Source: Photobacterium gaetbulicola Gung47
GTDB lineage: Bacteria; Pseudomonadota; Gammaproteobacteria; Enterobacterales; Vibrionaceae
NCBI GenBank assembly: GCA_000940995.1
Contig: CP005973.1
Location: 248,001 to 312,000, forward strand
DNA: 64,000 bases
Direction: 5' to 3'
Position numbers and translations under genes: made by a program. Positions 8,579 through 17,580 of this stretch are shown here, piece after piece (within the stretch, counting starts at the first letter, position 1; the number at the start of each line of letters is the position of its first letter). Below the pieces are notes generated by a model. That model was not told the DNA's origin. It did no database searches and saw only the letters and a list, made by a program, of their open reading frames with translations.

Positions 8579-10315
8579 ATGAACCTTCGATATTCCAAAA
8601 TTTTTAAGAATCTTACCATGCTAATGGCGGCATCTTCAGTGATAGCGCCAGTTGCAGTGGCAGAGCCGGTTTCGACTGAGCAGCCCAATATTATCTTTAT
8701 CTTCTCCGACGATCACGCCAACCGGGCAATCAGTGCCTATGGATCTGATCTGGTGAAAACACCAAATATTGACCGAATTGCTAACGAAGGTGCGATTTTC
8801 GAAAACACCTTTGTGGGGAATTCGATATGCCAACCGAGCCGTGCTTCGGTGATGACGGGCAAGCATTCACATAAAAACGGTGTAACCGATAACTCGGCGC
8901 GTTGGAACCCGAACCAAGTTGCGTTCCCTAAACTGCTGGAACAAGCGGGTTATGACACAGCGCTAATCGGTAAGTGGCACATGGCTCCGACACCGGTCAA
9001 TGAGTTCGGTTATTCGATTGTACTCAGTGGTTCAGGGCGACAGGGGACTTACTATCAACCGGAATTCGTTGATCAAAAGGGCAAAAAAACCGTGGTTGAA
9101 GGCTACTCGGCCGATGTCATCACAGACATGTCTCTTGACTGGATGAAACAACATGCAGATTCAGACAAACCATTCTTAATTAAGATCCAATACAAAGCAC
9201 CACACACGCCACGCCGCCCAGCACTGAGGCACTTGACCACATTTAAAGACCATGTATTCCCTGAGCCGGCAACTTTGCATGATGACTACAATACCCGAGG
9301 TGACCATGCCCAGCGCGCCTGGATGCAGCTCTACGGCATGGGGCCTGTTGGGATTAATGCATTCCCACCGGCGGCAACAACACCAGAGCGGGCAAAAGTG
9401 CGAGAAGACTGGCTGGCCAGTATGAATCCTAGAGAGCGAAAAACGCACGAGCAGTGGATGGAGCGAATGAATCAGGAGCAGCGTGATGCCTGGCATGCTG
9501 CTTATGATGACATTAACGTTGAATACTGGGAGATGCAAAAAGATCCTAAGTATGCAAGAAGGAGAGGGAACCTTACCACCGAGCAAAAAGCGGATCGCCT
9601 AAGTTACATGTATCAGCGTTTTATGCGTGATTACGCAGCAACGGTGTTGGGTATTGATGAAAACGTCGGCCGCGTGCTGGATTATGTCGATCAGGCAGGT
9701 ATTGCCGACAATACCATTGTGGTTTATAGCTCGGATCAAAGCTTCTTCATCGGTGAGCACGGTTGGGCCGAAAAACGCTACATGTACGAAGAAGGGATGA
9801 AAATGCCGTTCTTGATCCGCTGGCCTGGACACATTGAGGCGGGTCTCCGACCAGACGCGATGATCCAGAATATCGACTTTGCCCCGACTTTCCTTGAGTC
9901 TGCCGGTGTCGATATTCCGCAAGAGATGCAGGGCAAGTCCTTTAAAGCTTTGCTTGAGGGTAAGGTGTCTGATGAGCAGTGGCATAAAGAGCGTCCGGCT
10001 GTGTACTACCATTACTACATGCATGGTGCCCATAATGTACCAAGACATGATGGGGTCAGAACGGAGCGTTATAAGTTGATTGACTTCTATTCACAAAACG
10101 GCGGTAAAGGTGAATTCGAACTTTACGATTTAGAAACTGATCCTTATGAAGTAAATAATGTCTATGCCGATCCAAAGTATGCAGAAGTTCGCGAAATGAT
10201 GCATGGCCAGTTGAAAGAAGCTCGAAATAACTATGAGGTTCCTGACGATGTATTTGAAGTGCCATATGTGTACATGAACCGTAAAGAACGTCGTGAGCTT
10301 GGCCTGATAAAGTAG
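8579..10315 (+). CDS. Secreted sulfatase (Cys-type, long subfamily)
   Basis: 578 residues. The signal peptide ends near A-V-A-E (residue 29). Asp44-Asp45 (F-S-D-D-H-A) are metal ligands, the formylglycine motif is C84-Q-P-S-R, then G-K-W-H-M and Y-S-S-D-Q-S-F-F-I-G-E-H-G-W. This subfamily has a long insertion (about residues 215-330) rich in Trp and charged residues between the two halves of the sulfatase fold. It resembles the large arylsulfatase/GlcNAc-6-sulfatase-like S1 branch; the exact subfamily is uncertain. A close paralogue is at 12258-13973, and remnants of two more copies lie at 16384-17468. It is monocistronic, between operator and terminator. Confidence 0.93.
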   Translation: MNLRYSKIFKNLTMLMAASSVIAPVAVAEPVSTEQPNIIFIFSDDHANRAISAYGSDLVKTPNIDRIANEGAIFENTFVGNSICQPSRASVMTGKHSHKNGVTDNSARWNPNQVAFPKLLEQAGYDTALIGKWHMAPTPVNEFGYSIVLSGSGRQGTYYQPEFVDQKGKKTVVEGYSADVITDMSLDWMKQHADSDKPFLIKIQYKAPHTPRRPALRHLTTFKDHVFPEPATLHDDYNTRGDHAQRAWMQLYGMGPVGINAFPPAATTPERAKVREDWLASMNPRERKTHEQWMERMNQEQRDAWHAAYDDINVEYWEMQKDPKYARRRGNLTTEQKADRLSYMYQRFMRDYAATVLGIDENVGRVLDYVDQAGIADNTIVVYSSDQSFFIGEHGWAEKRYMYEEGMKMPFLIRWPGHIEAGLRPDAMIQNIDFAPTFLESAGVDIPQEMQGKSFKALLEGKVSDEQWHKERPAVYYHYYMHGAHNVPRHDGVRTERYKLIDFYSQNGGKGEFELYDLETDPYEVNNVYADPKYAEVREMMHGQLKEARNNYEVPDDVFEVPYVYMNRKERRELGLIK

Positions 10316-10345
10316 TAACTATCTGTTTTTAAATGATATAAATTT

Positions 10346-10375
10346 AGGCCTGCCTTGTTTAAGGGCAGGCCTTTG
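10346..10375 (+). terminator. Intrinsic terminator of sulfatase gene
   Basis: AGGCCTGCCTT and AAGGGCAGGCCT pair around a short loop, followed by TTTGTTATTT, 31 bases after the sulfatase stop. Confidence 0.85.
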
Positions 10376-10448
10376 TTATTTACAAACTGCTACAATTAAA
10401 TCGCGTGACCTATCGCACAGTCTACCGCCACTCCATTTGAATAAGCTG

Positions 10449-10462
10449 TCGAAACGTTTATA
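10449..10462 (+). promoter_or_regulatory. LacI-type operator before glycoamylase-like gene
   Basis: Reads TCGAAACGTTTATA with core 10452-10459, 54 bases before the start codon of the glycoamylase-like gene. Confidence 0.65.
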
Positions 10463-10515
10463 TTTAAAGGCAGAAAATACGTTAGCGTATACCTTTTAAA
10501 GATGAAGGAATCGAA

Positions 10516-11838
10516 ATGAAAAAGAAGTTAGCTGCGCTGCTGATTGGTACAATGCTCCTGCCGGGGATGGCATTCGCGCAAACGGCGGCAAATGACACCG
10601 TTATCAGTGAAACAGTGAAAAGCGATCAAGAAATTATTGATAGCCTTTACCGTGGTGGTTATGCGTACTGGCAACAACTACGAAATGAGAATGGCACCTA
10701 TGAAGACAAGCTATTCCTCAACGGTGACCGCAGCTATGTAGGCTCCATTGCCAACTCTGGTATGGGGTTGATTGCGCTAACGATTGGTCATGCTAATGGC
10801 TGGGAGCCAGAAGCCGAGCAACTTGCGTTGGTGACACTGCGCAAGCTAGCGGGGCGTGACCCAAATTTCGCGGTACCGCAGAATGCAACCAATACGTTTA
10901 TTCATTTCTATAATACCAAGACCGGTGAAGCGGTCGGTGATGACTGGAGTCCGGTTGACAGTGCCATCATGATTTATGGTGCGCTGTTTGTTAAAAACTA
11001 CTTCAGTGAAAATGAAGAAATCGCCGAACTTGCCGACTTCTTGTACCGCAATACTGATTTAACCCAGTATATTGCCGATGTTCGAACTGGTCGTATCTAC
11101 CTAGCCCAGCATACCGACGGCACGTTTAAAAAGTATCGTACCAAAGCGTTCAATGAATATATGCTTGTTGCCGGTATTGCTAACCAGCAGGCGAAAGATT
11201 TAGACAACGCTGTTAATGCGAGTAATGCCAAGAAGTTCTGGGATATTTGGTACGCATCAACAAAATTCCTTCCTGTTGCTGAATATAATGGCATTCCTGT
11301 TCTTTCCGAAGGTAAAACATGGTTTACCTCGCAATTTAATTTCTTGTTCAATAATTATTTGATGCATGATTTTTCTAATCATCCAGAGTTTGTTACAGCT
11401 CTTGAAAATTCGGCTAAAGCTGACTTCGCATTCTGGCGAGACGTTGATGTTGAAGGGGTTGAGTTAAAAGAATATGAATGGGGGAGTGGTGCAGGCTCTT
11501 GTCCAAATGGCTACTGTGTTGACCGGTTCCATTTCGATGGTGATCGCCAGTTCAACCATAACCTAGTGGTTTCACCACATATTTTGGCTGGTTATATTCC
11601 ATTTAATGATAGGGCGAAAGCCGATTTGATTTCGACTTATCGTGACAACACGATTAATGCTAAACACGAACTTGAAGGTGGCTACGAAATTCTTTGGCGT
11701 TATAGCCACGACCAACCTGAGTGGAAAGCTGAGTTTATAGAAGGTGTTGATTTCTCGACGTTTTTGTTCGGTCTTGCGGCAATGCCGGAGCATTTAGGCA
11801 TGGATTTCTTCAATAAATACAACAACTACTTTGAGTAG
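10516..11838 (+). CDS. Exported glycoamylase-like (alpha/alpha)6-barrel protein
   Basis: 440 residues with a signal peptide cleaved near A-F-A-Q (residue 22). The ordering of motifs resembles the glycoamylase-like domain of NdvB-type beta-glucan enzymes: an N-terminal helical repeat with N-S-G-M-G-L-I-A-L, a central W-F-T-S-Q-F-N-F-L-F-N, then a G-S-G-A-G-S-C segment, N-H-N-L-V-V-S-P-H-I-L-A-G, and G-G-Y-E-I-L-W-R-Y. It is therefore probably a glycosidase or lyase acting on oligosaccharides in the periplasm; catalytic residues cannot be assigned. Its own operator and terminator make it a single-gene unit of the sulfated-glycan regulon, between two paralogous sulfatases. A second protein of the same broad fold is at 14165-15487. 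Confidence 0.6.
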   Translation: MKKKLAALLIGTMLLPGMAFAQTAANDTVISETVKSDQEIIDSLYRGGYAYWQQLRNENGTYEDKLFLNGDRSYVGSIANSGMGLIALTIGHANGWEPEAEQLALVTLRKLAGRDPNFAVPQNATNTFIHFYNTKTGEAVGDDWSPVDSAIMIYGALFVKNYFSENEEIAELADFLYRNTDLTQYIADVRTGRIYLAQHTDGTFKKYRTKAFNEYMLVAGIANQQAKDLDNAVNASNAKKFWDIWYASTKFLPVAEYNGIPVLSEGKTWFTSQFNFLFNNYLMHDFSNHPEFVTALENSAKADFAFWRDVDVEGVELKEYEWGSGAGSCPNGYCVDRFHFDGDRQFNHNLVVSPHILAGYIPFNDRAKADLISTYRDNTINAKHELEGGYEILWRYSHDQPEWKAEFIEGVDFSTFLFGLAAMPEHLGMDFFNKYNNYFE

Positions 11839-11894
11839 TTAACGTCTTCTTTTGTTTCTTAGGGTAATTTCACAGTTTGTATCATTGTTGTTTT

Positions 11895-11924
11895 CTCCCA
11901 GCAGAAATGTTGGGAGTTTTTTTT
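11895..11924 (+). terminator. Intrinsic terminator
   Basis: CTCCCA and TGGGAG stem with a ten-base loop followed by eight T, 56 bases after the glycoamylase-like gene. Confidence 0.85.
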
Positions 11925-12257
11925 ATTTGAAAATTACCCGAATTAAATATTTACACTTATTTAATATTCAAATCATTTAGAACAATTTATTAAAGGCGTA
12001 ATTGTCATTAATAAGTAGTACTTAATCCTGATCACATTTTAGGTCGGTTGAATTGACGCATTTAGTCGAAACGTTTATATTTGTGGGGTGAAAAGGACGT
12101 AATTCACTCAATGCGATTAACTTGGCAGTTTGGCTTGTTATTTTACTGAGTCGTTTGTGCACGGAAAAGCACATACCGTTGTTTTATCGCTATGCGTAAA
12201 GGTAAAAAATAGCTTGATGTTATCAAGTTGTTTAATCTTATATTAGGCAAGGACAAT
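11925..12257. other. Upstream region of second long sulfatase
   Basis: 333 AT-rich bases without a gene. It contains the operator at 12066-12079 and a long leader before the sulfatase start. Confidence 0.6.
12066..12079 (+). promoter_or_regulatory. LacI-type operator before second long sulfatase
   Basis: Reads TCGAAACGTTTATA with core 12069-12076, about 180 bases before the sulfatase start. Confidence 0.65.
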
Positions 12258-13973
12258 ATGAATATTAAACGCTCAACCCTTTCGAAGGGGATTGGCTTAT
12301 TATTAGCTTCGTCTGCAATGACCAGTGTTGCCGCGGAGCAAGAAAGACCAAACATTCTATTTATTTTTTCTGATGACCATGCCAACCAGGCTATCAGTGC
12401 ATACAACCCGACTTTAGGTCAAACGCCGAATATTGATCGTATTGCCAATGAAGGGGCAATTTTCGAGCGCGCTTTCGTCACCAACTCTATTTGCCAGCCA
12501 AGCCGTGCATCGGTTATGACAGGCAAGCATTCTCATAAGAATGGCGTGCTTGATAACACCTCTCGTTGGAACCCTAATCAAGTTATCTTCCCTAAGATCC
12601 TTGAACAGAACGGCTATGATACGGCTCTGATTGGTAAGTGGCACATGCACCCGACACCGGTTAAAGAGTTTGGCTATTCACTAGTGCTTAACGGTGCGGG
12701 TGGCCAGGGTACTTACTACAACCCAGAGTTTATTGACCAAGAAGGCAAAACTCGCGTTATCGAGGGTTACTCGACGGATCTGATTACGGACATGTCACTG
12801 GAATGGCTTGAAGAGTCTTGGGATGAAGATAAGCCCTTCTTGCTGAAAGTTCAGTACAAAGCGCCACATACTCCACGTCGCCCGCCACCACGACACATGG
12901 CAACTTTCATGGATCACAACTTTCCGATCCCTGATACGCTGTTTGACGATTACAAAACCCGCGGTGAGCATGCTGAGAATGCGTGGATGCAGCTATACGG
13001 CATGACACCAGTCGGTATCAATGCTTTCCCACCGGCACCGACAACCCCTGAGAAAGCACGTATTCGCGAAGAGTGGATCAAAAGCATGGATGGCGACCAA
13101 CGCTGGCATTTTGACCAGTGGATGAACCGCCTGACTGACGAACAGAAAGCGGCATTCCATGAAGCGTACGATGACGTCAACGTCGATTACTGGGAGAAGA
13201 TGAAAGATCCGATGTACAAGCGTCGTTGGGGCAATGTGCCGCGTGATCTGAAAGTTGCCCGTACTGAGTACATGTACCAGCGTTTCATGCGTGACTACAT
13301 GGGGACGGTGATGACCATCGATGAAAACGTTGGCCGTATCCTTGATTACCTAGATGAAAGTGGTCTGGCAGACAATACCATTGTTGTTTATAGCTCGGAT
13401 CAGAGCTTCTTCATTGGTGAGCATGGTTGGGCTGAGAAGCGCTACATGTATGAAGAAGGCTTCAAGATGCCATTTATGATCCGCTGGCCGGGACAGATTG
13501 CACCTAATCAACGTCCGCAAGCGATGATCCAGAACATGGACTTCGGTCCAACGTTTCTTGATGCTGCAGGGATTTCGACTCCAGAGGAAATGCAGGGTAA
13601 GTCATTCCTGAAAGTGCTCAAGGGCCAGACCTCTGATGCCCAGTGGCAGGAAGAACGTCCGGTTGTTTACTACCACTACTACATGGAAGGTGCACACAAT
13701 GTGCCTCGTCATGATGGCGTGCGTAGCGATCGCTACAAGCTGATTGACTTCTACTCTCAGCATGAAGGCAAAGGTTTCTTCGAATTATATGATTTGGTGA
13801 AAGATCCAAACGAAGTGAACAATGTTTACGAAGATCCTGAGTATGCTGAAGTACGAGCCATGATGACCACGGAGCTTGAGAATGCACGTGTGCGTTATGA
13901 CGTGCCAGAAGATTACTTCGAAGCACCATACCCGTTTATGAACCGTGAGGAGCGTAAAAAGCTGGGCTTTTAA
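12258..13973 (+). CDS. Secreted sulfatase (Cys-type, long subfamily)
   Basis: 571 residues from the ATG at 12258, preferred over the in-frame ATG at 12228 because AAGGA lies five bases upstream and the result begins as a clean signal peptide (to A-A-E near residue 26). The metal-binding motif is F-S-D-D-H-A (Asp39-Asp40) and the formylglycine site is C79-Q-P-S-R. Other motifs are G-K-W-H-M and Y-S-S-D-Q-S-F-F-I-G-E-H-G-W. It is collinear with the sulfatase at 8579-10315, including the Trp-rich insertion. It is also the best template for the truncated copies at 16384-17468. The glycoamylase-like gene at 14165 follows 191 bases downstream and may share its transcript. Confidence 0.93.
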   Translation: MNIKRSTLSKGIGLLLASSAMTSVAAEQERPNILFIFSDDHANQAISAYNPTLGQTPNIDRIANEGAIFERAFVTNSICQPSRASVMTGKHSHKNGVLDNTSRWNPNQVIFPKILEQNGYDTALIGKWHMHPTPVKEFGYSLVLNGAGGQGTYYNPEFIDQEGKTRVIEGYSTDLITDMSLEWLEESWDEDKPFLLKVQYKAPHTPRRPPPRHMATFMDHNFPIPDTLFDDYKTRGEHAENAWMQLYGMTPVGINAFPPAPTTPEKARIREEWIKSMDGDQRWHFDQWMNRLTDEQKAAFHEAYDDVNVDYWEKMKDPMYKRRWGNVPRDLKVARTEYMYQRFMRDYMGTVMTIDENVGRILDYLDESGLADNTIVVYSSDQSFFIGEHGWAEKRYMYEEGFKMPFMIRWPGQIAPNQRPQAMIQNMDFGPTFLDAAGISTPEEMQGKSFLKVLKGQTSDAQWQEERPVVYYHYYMEGAHNVPRHDGVRSDRYKLIDFYSQHEGKGFFELYDLVKDPNEVNNVYEDPEYAEVRAMMTTELENARVRYDVPEDYFEAPYPFMNREERKKLGF

Positions 13974-14164
13974 TTAGCGGCTTTAAATAAACGCAAAAGA
14001 CGATTAGTCTAATAGAAATTGCCCTTCATGCGCTATGTATGGGGGGCTTTTTTTTAAGGTCTGTTGGCACTGGCACAAATCCAAAACCGGGTTAGGTCAG
14101 TTAAGGGGAGCCTATGGTATGTTCGGCCAATATCTGACATGACATTGTAAAGCATTCTCCGACT

Positions 14165-15487
14165 ATGCCACATAACATCCAAGTTCTTAGTCCATCTCAT
14201 TCTTGCCGTTCGAACAGCGATAAAGTAACCGAACTCTCTTTGCGCAAACACTTTTATCCATCTGGTTTTGAACAAGAGCTTCAAACCAATTTGGATTTTT
14301 TCTTAGATGGCGTCGGTGTCGATGAGCAAGCTAAGGTGCCGTTCGATACCTTGTTTGTTGCTGGCTCTGATATAGATCCCCAATACTATGTCAATACCAC
14401 CGAAATTGGGCTCTACCTGAATATTCTGACGGAAGCCTATTTAAACGGTCATCAAGCCGCGCTCGTTAGGATCAATCAAACGTTAGATGTCTTGTTTGGC
14501 GCGCCAACCTGGAATGGCTTGTTTTATTGGCCATATGATATTGTCGAAGGTCAACTGAAACCGCAGGAGGAAGGAATAGTCCCGGCGGTTGATAATGCAA
14601 ACTTGGCCTTTGCACTCACTGCGGTTTCTGGTGCATTCTTTGATTCAGCTGATGCGTTGGCGGTAAGTGCCGTCAAAAAGATTGACGACATTTTGCAGCG
14701 GCAAATTCCCGGCTGGCAACAGCTCTATGAGCCAACCCGAGATCTCCTTTATGCCGGCTGGTCGGCCAAGGATAGCGCTCCTCTGGGGTACTATATTGAC
14801 CGAAAAGCCAATGAAAGCCGTTTGGCACCGCTTTGGGCCCATTTGATCACCAAAGGTACAAGTAGTCCTGTTCCCAAGTCGGCGTTCGAGAATATGGAGC
14901 TCTATACCGGTACCTGTGTTTTGAACGGGCAAAAACTTCGGCCGATGTTGACCTGGGATGGCGCCTATTTCCAAGGCATGCTGCCTGCCATTTGGCTCAA
15001 TGAAAGGTGCCTTATCCCTGATTACTCTATCATCGAAGATATGACGAAGGTTCAACAGGCGCACTCTGAACAAAACAAGATCCCCTTTGTCTCTTCGGCA
15101 GCCACAACCGATGACAGTTATGCTGCTTTCGGTGTGCCCGCTATTTCGGAAGCCGCAGTCCGTTTTGAGCTACAAATTGCTGGTGGCAATACTGGGACGC
15201 CTCATGCAACAGCCCTATCATTTATGGTTAATCCACCTGATGCGATCGCACATCTACAATCAATCAAGCAGTTGCACCCAGATATTGAATCGCCTTATGG
15301 CTGGTTTGATGCCGTCGATACAAAAGGCAATATGTCGTCGAAATTGATTTCTCTCGATCAAGGGATGTTTGTTTGTTCATTCTTGGCGACAAGTATTAAC
15401 CAGCAGGTCAAAACGTACCTGAAACATAAAGGTTTATATCCTGATTTAAAGGATATTTATAAGTCGTTTACTCCGAATAACGAATAA
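14165..15487 (+). CDS. Cytosolic glycoamylase-like (alpha/alpha)-barrel protein
   Basis: 440 residues, no signal peptide. Motifs parallel NdvB-type glycoamylase-like domains: V-D-N-A-N-L-A-F-A-L near residue 140, a W-D-G-A-Y-F-Q-G-M-L-P-A-I-W segment near 260, a P-H-A-T-A-L-S-F-M-V stretch, G-W-F-D-A-V-D near 380 and L-D-Q-G-M-F near 400. That pattern suggests a glycoside-processing enzyme of the cytosol acting on imported oligosaccharides. An in-frame stop at 14135-14137 lies upstream and there is no good Shine-Dalgarno, so translation may be weak. No operator lies directly before it; co-transcription with the sulfatase ending at 13973 is the simplest view. The function is inferred from fold-level resemblance only. 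Confidence 0.6.
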   Translation: MPHNIQVLSPSHSCRSNSDKVTELSLRKHFYPSGFEQELQTNLDFFLDGVGVDEQAKVPFDTLFVAGSDIDPQYYVNTTEIGLYLNILTEAYLNGHQAALVRINQTLDVLFGAPTWNGLFYWPYDIVEGQLKPQEEGIVPAVDNANLAFALTAVSGAFFDSADALAVSAVKKIDDILQRQIPGWQQLYEPTRDLLYAGWSAKDSAPLGYYIDRKANESRLAPLWAHLITKGTSSPVPKSAFENMELYTGTCVLNGQKLRPMLTWDGAYFQGMLPAIWLNERCLIPDYSIIEDMTKVQQAHSEQNKIPFVSSAATTDDSYAAFGVPAISEAAVRFELQIAGGNTGTPHATALSFMVNPPDAIAHLQSIKQLHPDIESPYGWFDAVDTKGNMSSKLISLDQGMFVCSFLATSINQQVKTYLKHKGLYPDLKDIYKSFTPNNE

Positions 15488-15715
15488 ATAGCAACAGGTT
15501 AGTCTTGTAATGCTATGAGCGATCGAAATAATTGTCATAGCCAAGGTAAGGGAATAGGTCGGCGGTATAGCAAGGCCTAGTTCCTGTATCAATACTGTAC
15601 ACGCACTAATAAAATAAAATTAGAGTAAAAACTCAGATCAAGTGCAAAGATATTGCTGACCAGCTTAGTATCATGAAGTTGTTCTTCCATGTTACAGCAG
15701 AGAAAGGAGTGAATA

Positions 15716-16249
15716 ATGAAAAGTTTGACTTTGATTAGCATTATTTCGATAGCTGTGGCGACACCAGCTTTGGCTGCAGATTTTTTTGTTGGCGCTGGTG
15801 TTGGTTGGCAGCAAGACGAGATCAAACGTACCTTAGAAACAGATAGTGAGAGTGTTCATTTTCAGGTTCGTGCTGGGGCGATTCTTGAAGAGAATGTGCG
15901 TATTACTGCTGCTTATTCTTATAAGGATGATGACGTTACTGCTGATGATCAAAAGTACAAGCACTATATGCACCTCATGACGTTATCTTATGACTATATG
16001 CTGCCGTTTGCTTTTGACGGTCGGCTGGCTGGGTTTATTGGGCCAACGGTGGGGCTTTACACCAATGAATTTGACGACAGGCGAAGGACTCACTACACAT
16101 GGGGCGGCCAAGTCGGTTTGCAGTATCGTCTGTCCCAAAACTGGAGTGTCGATTTATCTTACCGTTATCTGGATATGGATGTTAGTGGCAGCCTGCATGA
16201 GTTGGATACAACTCAGCAAGTGACGCTTGCATTGGATCGCCGCTTCTAG
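15716..16249 (+). CDS. Small outer-membrane beta-barrel protein
   Basis: 177 residues with a signal peptide ending at A-L-A-A (residue 20/21). Alternating strands (F-F-V-G-A-G-V-G-W, F-Q-V-R-A-G-A, I-T-A-A-Y-S-Y, W-S-V-D-L-S-Y-R-Y-L-D) and the terminal L-A-L-D-R-R-F with C-terminal Phe are typical of eight-stranded OmpA/OmpX-like barrels (outer-membrane beta-barrel domain). AAAGGAG lies seven bases before the start. No operator is seen upstream, so membership of the glycan regulon is uncertain. Its role, structural or as a narrow channel, cannot be set from sequence. Confidence 0.75.
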   Translation: MKSLTLISIISIAVATPALAADFFVGAGVGWQQDEIKRTLETDSESVHFQVRAGAILEENVRITAAYSYKDDDVTADDQKYKHYMHLMTLSYDYMLPFAFDGRLAGFIGPTVGLYTNEFDDRRRTHYTWGGQVGLQYRLSQNWSVDLSYRYLDMDVSGSLHELDTTQQVTLALDRRF

Positions 16250-16291
16250 CCATTTTGAGCAAGAAGGCTGAGAAAGAAAACCAAGAAAGAA

Positions 16292-16362
16292 AATACCCCG
16301 GTGAAAACGTTGGTTATTGAGGTGCTGTGTTCATTGGGGTATTGCTCTTGGGGTATTTTTTG
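16292..16362 (+). terminator. Possible terminator with repeated GGGGTATT
   Basis: AATACCCC (16292-16299) can pair with either of two GGGGTATT copies (16336-16343, 16350-16357); the second runs into TTTTTT. The loop is long, so the assignment is tentative. Confidence 0.35.
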
Positions 16363-16383
16363 GTAACTAAACAACTACATAGT

Positions 16384-16678
16384 TTAGAAGCCTAGCGCTT
16401 TTCGCTCCTTGCGGTTCATGTACGGGTAAGGTGCCACGAAAACATCATTCGGAACTTGGTAGTCTGCTCGGGCTTTTTTCAGTTCAGCCATCATGTTCTT
16501 GCCAACCTCTTTGTACCTCGGGTCGGGTCTTCGAATACGTTGCTGACTTCTCACTCCGTCATGGTGTGGGACGTTGTGGCCACCTTCCATGTAGTAGTGG
16601 TAGTGCACGATAGGACGCTCTTTCTGCCACTGGGCATCGTTATCCTTGCCGGTAAACACATCAAGGAATATTATTCCG
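16384..16678 (-). pseudogene. Sulfatase C-terminal remnant
   Basis: In frame this reads I-F-L-D-V-F-T-G-K-D, then H-Y-H-Y-Y-M-E-G-G-H-N-V-P-H-H-D-G-V-R-S, matching the C-terminal ~110 residues of the long sulfatases. After G-V-R-S about 38 codons are missing, and the D-P-R-Y-K-E segment is reached through a five-base tandem duplication (GACCCGACCCGAGG) that alters frame. The end (P-Y-M-N-R-K-E-R-K-A-L-G-F) is intact. Everything upstream, including the active site, is gone, so it cannot encode a sulfatase. It lies just downstream of another truncated copy on the same strand. Confidence 0.85.
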
Positions 16679-16680
16679 CT

Positions 16681-16705
16681 CCCCGGCAGCCAAAAGCTGC
16701 CGAGG
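16681..16705 (-). terminator. Strong hairpin after truncated sulfatase, no T tract
   Basis: CCTCGGCAGC and GCTGCCGGGG pair around TTTTG on the minus strand. The T run expected of a terminator is missing, and the remnant begins right after it, so a deletion may have removed the T tract. Confidence 0.4.
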
Positions 16706-16715
16706 ACAAAGGCCG

Positions 16716-17468
16716 TTAATAACCGAGCGCCTTCTTCTCTTGAGCCGTCATGAAGGGATAAGGCGCTTGGTAAACATTATCGGGAACGTCATATTCCTTG
16801 CGGGCCGCGTGGAGCTCTTTCATCATGGTTTCGCGGGTTTGTGCGTATTTCGGGCTGTTAAAGACGTTATTGAGTTCGTTCGGATCAGCTTCGAGATCAT
16901 AGAGTTCAAATTCACCTTTGCCGTTGTTTTCCGAGTAGAAGTTGATCAGCTTGTAGCGTTCGCTGCGCACACCATCATGACGAGGCACGTTGTGTGCACC
17001 TTCCATGTAGTAGTGGTAATACACGTAGGGACGCTCGCTCTGCCACTGGGCGTCACTCTGCTCACCGGTCAATACGTTTAGGAAAGATTTACCCTGCATC
17101 TCCTCTGGCGTATCCAGGCCGACAGCATCGAGGAAAGTCGGACCGAAGTCGATGTTCTGGATCATCGCCTGCGGACGCTGGTTCGGTGCTATATGGCCCG
17201 GCCAGCGAATGATGAATGGCATTTTCATCCCTTCTTCATACATATAGCGTTTCTCGGCCCAACCATGTTCACCGATGAAGAAGCTCTGGTCTGAGCTATA
17301 TACAACAATGGTGTTGTCAGCGAGATCGTTGGCATCAAGCCAATCAAGTAGCCGGCCGATGTTTTCATCGACGGTAACGGCCGCTGCCGCATACTCTTTC
17401 ATAAAGCGCTGGTAGTTATATTCGGTCCGGGCTTTCTTCTCTGCTGGGGGCACGTAGCCGTAGCGCAT
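16716..17468 (-). pseudogene. Truncated long sulfatase (C-terminal half, promoter retained)
   Basis: 250 codons equivalent to residues ~320-571 of the long sulfatases: the Y-S-S-D-Q-S-F-F-I-G-E-H-G-W motif and the full C-terminus are present. The signal peptide, metal-binding Asp pair and C-x-P-S-R motif are absent. Homology begins just before the first Met (K-E-Q-Y-K), preceded in frame by a stop (TAA at about 17500). A LacI-type operator in the expected orientation lies about 100 bases upstream. An internal deletion thus joined promoter to C-terminal half. AAGGA before the ATG at 17468 would allow translation, but the product cannot be an active sulfatase. Confidence 0.85.
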
Positions 17469-17566
17469 CTTGTATTGTTCCTTGATTACGAATTCGTTTT
17501 ACATGGTTAAACTTCGAATGGGTTGAGGATTGAGCGGCTTGCTGTTTTTATTGGGAGCTCATTCAA

Positions 17567-17580
17567 TATAAACGTTTCAA
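17567..17580 (-). promoter_or_regulatory. LacI-type operator before truncated sulfatase
   Basis: On the minus strand TTGAAACGTTTATA, core 17570-17577, the same as the site before the intact sulfatase at 8579. Confidence 0.65.

Noticed and set aside
16302..16312. AAAACGTTGG as a further operator
   Set aside because: Breaks the AAACGTTT core and is not before a gene of the regulon.
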